Made by a program: the position numbers and the translations under genes. Shown here in pieces: positions 62,541 through 64,000 of a DNA stretch of 64,000 nucleotides. The stretch's first letter is position 1, and each line of letters starts with the position of its first letter. The notes below the pieces were generated by a model, which saw nothing but the letters and a program-made list of their open reading frames with translations, ran no database searches and was not told the DNA's origin. Origin of the DNA: Alviniconcha marisindica (lineage: Eukaryota; Mollusca; Gastropoda; Provannidae); contig JABMCL010003002.1 of assembly GCA_018857735.1 (NCBI GenBank), positions 135,001-199,000 on the forward strand, in the 5' to 3' direction.

Positions 62541-62582
<42 letters not shown>

Positions 62583-62738
62583 TCACTGTCTTTCGCATAT
62601 GGACACCTGTCTGCATACTACATAGCGCACACACAGAGACAGACACCGCAGTGACATACAGACAGACAACCACAAACTGACTTAGAGACAGAATAATAGA
62701 CGTTTTGCAGACACTGATACAAAAGCTGAACAAACGCA

Positions 62739-62782
<44 letters not shown>

Positions 62783-62846
62783 AGAGGAGAGAGAGAGAGA
62801 GAGAGAAGAGACAGACAGACAGACAGAGACAGACAGACAGACAGAC

Positions 62847-62879
<33 letters not shown>

Positions 62880-62989
62880 AGACAGACAGACAGAAGACAG
62901 ACAGACAGAGAGAGAAGCAGAAGACGACAGACAGACAGAGGACAGACAGAGACAGAGACAAGGACAAAGACAGACAGAGACAGAGAGAC

Positions 62990-63068
<79 letters not shown>

Positions 63069-63172
63069 CAGACCGTCACAGACAGAGAAACAGAGACAAG
63101 GACAAAGACAGACAGAGACAGAGAGACAGAGACAGAGAGATACAGAGAGACAAAGAAAACGAGAGAGAGAGA

Positions 63173-63247
<75 letters not shown>

Positions 63248-63257
63248 GAGACAGACG

Positions 63258-63296
<39 letters not shown>

Positions 63297-63350
63297 GACA
63301 GAGACAGGCAGAGACAGACAGACAGACAGAGGCAGAGACGGACAAAGACA
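62540..63350. repeat. (CT)n, (GA)n and (GACA)n block of about 0.8 kb
   Basis: (CT)n at 62543-62579; alternating (GA)n and (GACA)n from about 62742 to 63350. The plus strand is overwhelmingly purine with regular C. Confidence 0.95.
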
Positions 63351-63644
63351 GATTAACAAAAGCCGCCCACTTCTGTGCTGGACAGCACTCCACCCAAGTC
63401 CAGCGACAGAGATTAGTTGTATCTGAGTATAACACTGACAAACAAAAGAAGCAATAATTATGATAAAAAGATACTGGTGAAATGGACACATTGACAGCTA
63501 CTCGCAGTCGCTTCTCCAGCCAAACCAAAACAATGAAAAGCACGCGAATCACAGAAGGAAGGAAGAGATCAGTTCCATCACAGCCTGCGAGCGGGCGCCC
63601 ATAGGTCTCCAGTTAATAAGATGGCACAAGCGCAACGGTCGCTC

Positions 63645-63735
63645 ACAGCCCAGGAGTGTGACTGAAAGTGGAGGTGGCCGTCCTGGGCCCTCCCCGTACA
63701 CACTCTGTGGACGTAAAGCAACAGTGAACGAAGGA
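63645..63735 (+). mobile_element. SINE-like element A fragment
   Basis: CCAGGAGTGTGACTGAAAGT, GGAGGTGGCCGTCCTGGGC and CTGTGGACGTAAAGCAACAG are element A blocks with internal deletion. The following 265 bp to the window end show nothing recognised. Confidence 0.7.
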
Positions 63736-64000
63736 ATGGAATGGCACACCCCTATAACTCAGCCCTAGCTGGCACAGTCTGAAAGAACTCAATTACCCCT
63801 GGTCCTGTCTTTTGTGCTGGAGCTCTATTTTTACGCCACCGCCACCGTTTAAAGAACCCAAGCTCCTGTCTTTCTTGGCAGAGCTATAGCTGCACCGACA
63901 CCAGCATGCCTCCAACCGAACGCCAGAACAGTGTATGCACGCAACACTGAGAAATTCTATGGACTCTCTGGTCTCTAGGGTTTCTTCAAAGCTGTTAACG

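Overview
This window looks like nuclear DNA of a protostome animal, most likely a mollusc and perhaps a gastropod. The evidence is GT/AG introns of typical animal size, several tRNA-derived SINE families, and very heavy microsatellite and minisatellite load. The species call is inference. There is no prokaryotic, organellar or viral gene layout. Most long open frames are reading-through of (GT)n, (GA)n or minisatellite repeats and are not genes.

Five protein-coding genes can be assembled exon by exon, with matching splice phases. (1) A GPR157-like seven-transmembrane receptor on the minus strand, 318-5132, 5 exons, 412 aa. (2) The PIF1 5'-3' DNA helicase on the minus strand, 14188-28895, 13 exons, 643 aa. 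(3) A TTC33-like tetratricopeptide protein on the plus strand, 31522-34665, 4 exons, 259 aa; it is head to head with PIF1 across about 2.6 kb. (4) A nanos-type CCHC zinc-finger protein on the minus strand, 39285-44651, 4 exons, 279 aa. (5) A Tctex1-domain dynein light chain relative on the minus strand, 54377-56591, 2 coding exons, 195 aa. No pathway link between these neighbours is evident; this looks like an ordinary animal gene neighbourhood.

Layout: 0.3-5.1 kb GPR157; 5.1-14.2 kb intergenic repeats and one tRNA-headed SINE; 14.2-28.9 kb PIF1 with repeat-rich introns; 28.9-31.5 kb shared upstream region; 31.5-34.7 kb TTC33; 34.7-39.3 kb intergenic DNA with a decayed LINE reverse transcriptase, a minisatellite split by a SINE, and a 471-bp terminal-inverted-repeat element carrying a broken SAP-like reading frame; 39.3-44.7 kb nanos; 44.7-54.4 kb SINEs and minisatellites; 54.4-56.6 kb Tctex1 gene; 56.6-64 kb almost only simple repeats.

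The most unusual signal is that tandem arrays repeatedly sit exactly on exon-intron borders, and the unit often includes the exon end plus its splice site. Examples are 18 copies at the GPR157 exon 4 donor, about 6-7 at the PIF1 exon 7 acceptor, about 5 at PIF1 exon 2, smaller duplications at PIF1 exons 4, 9, 10 and 12 (both ends of exon 12), and about 6 at the first coding exon of the Tctex1 gene. The introns therefore contain strings of decoy splice sites, some closer to consensus than the real one.
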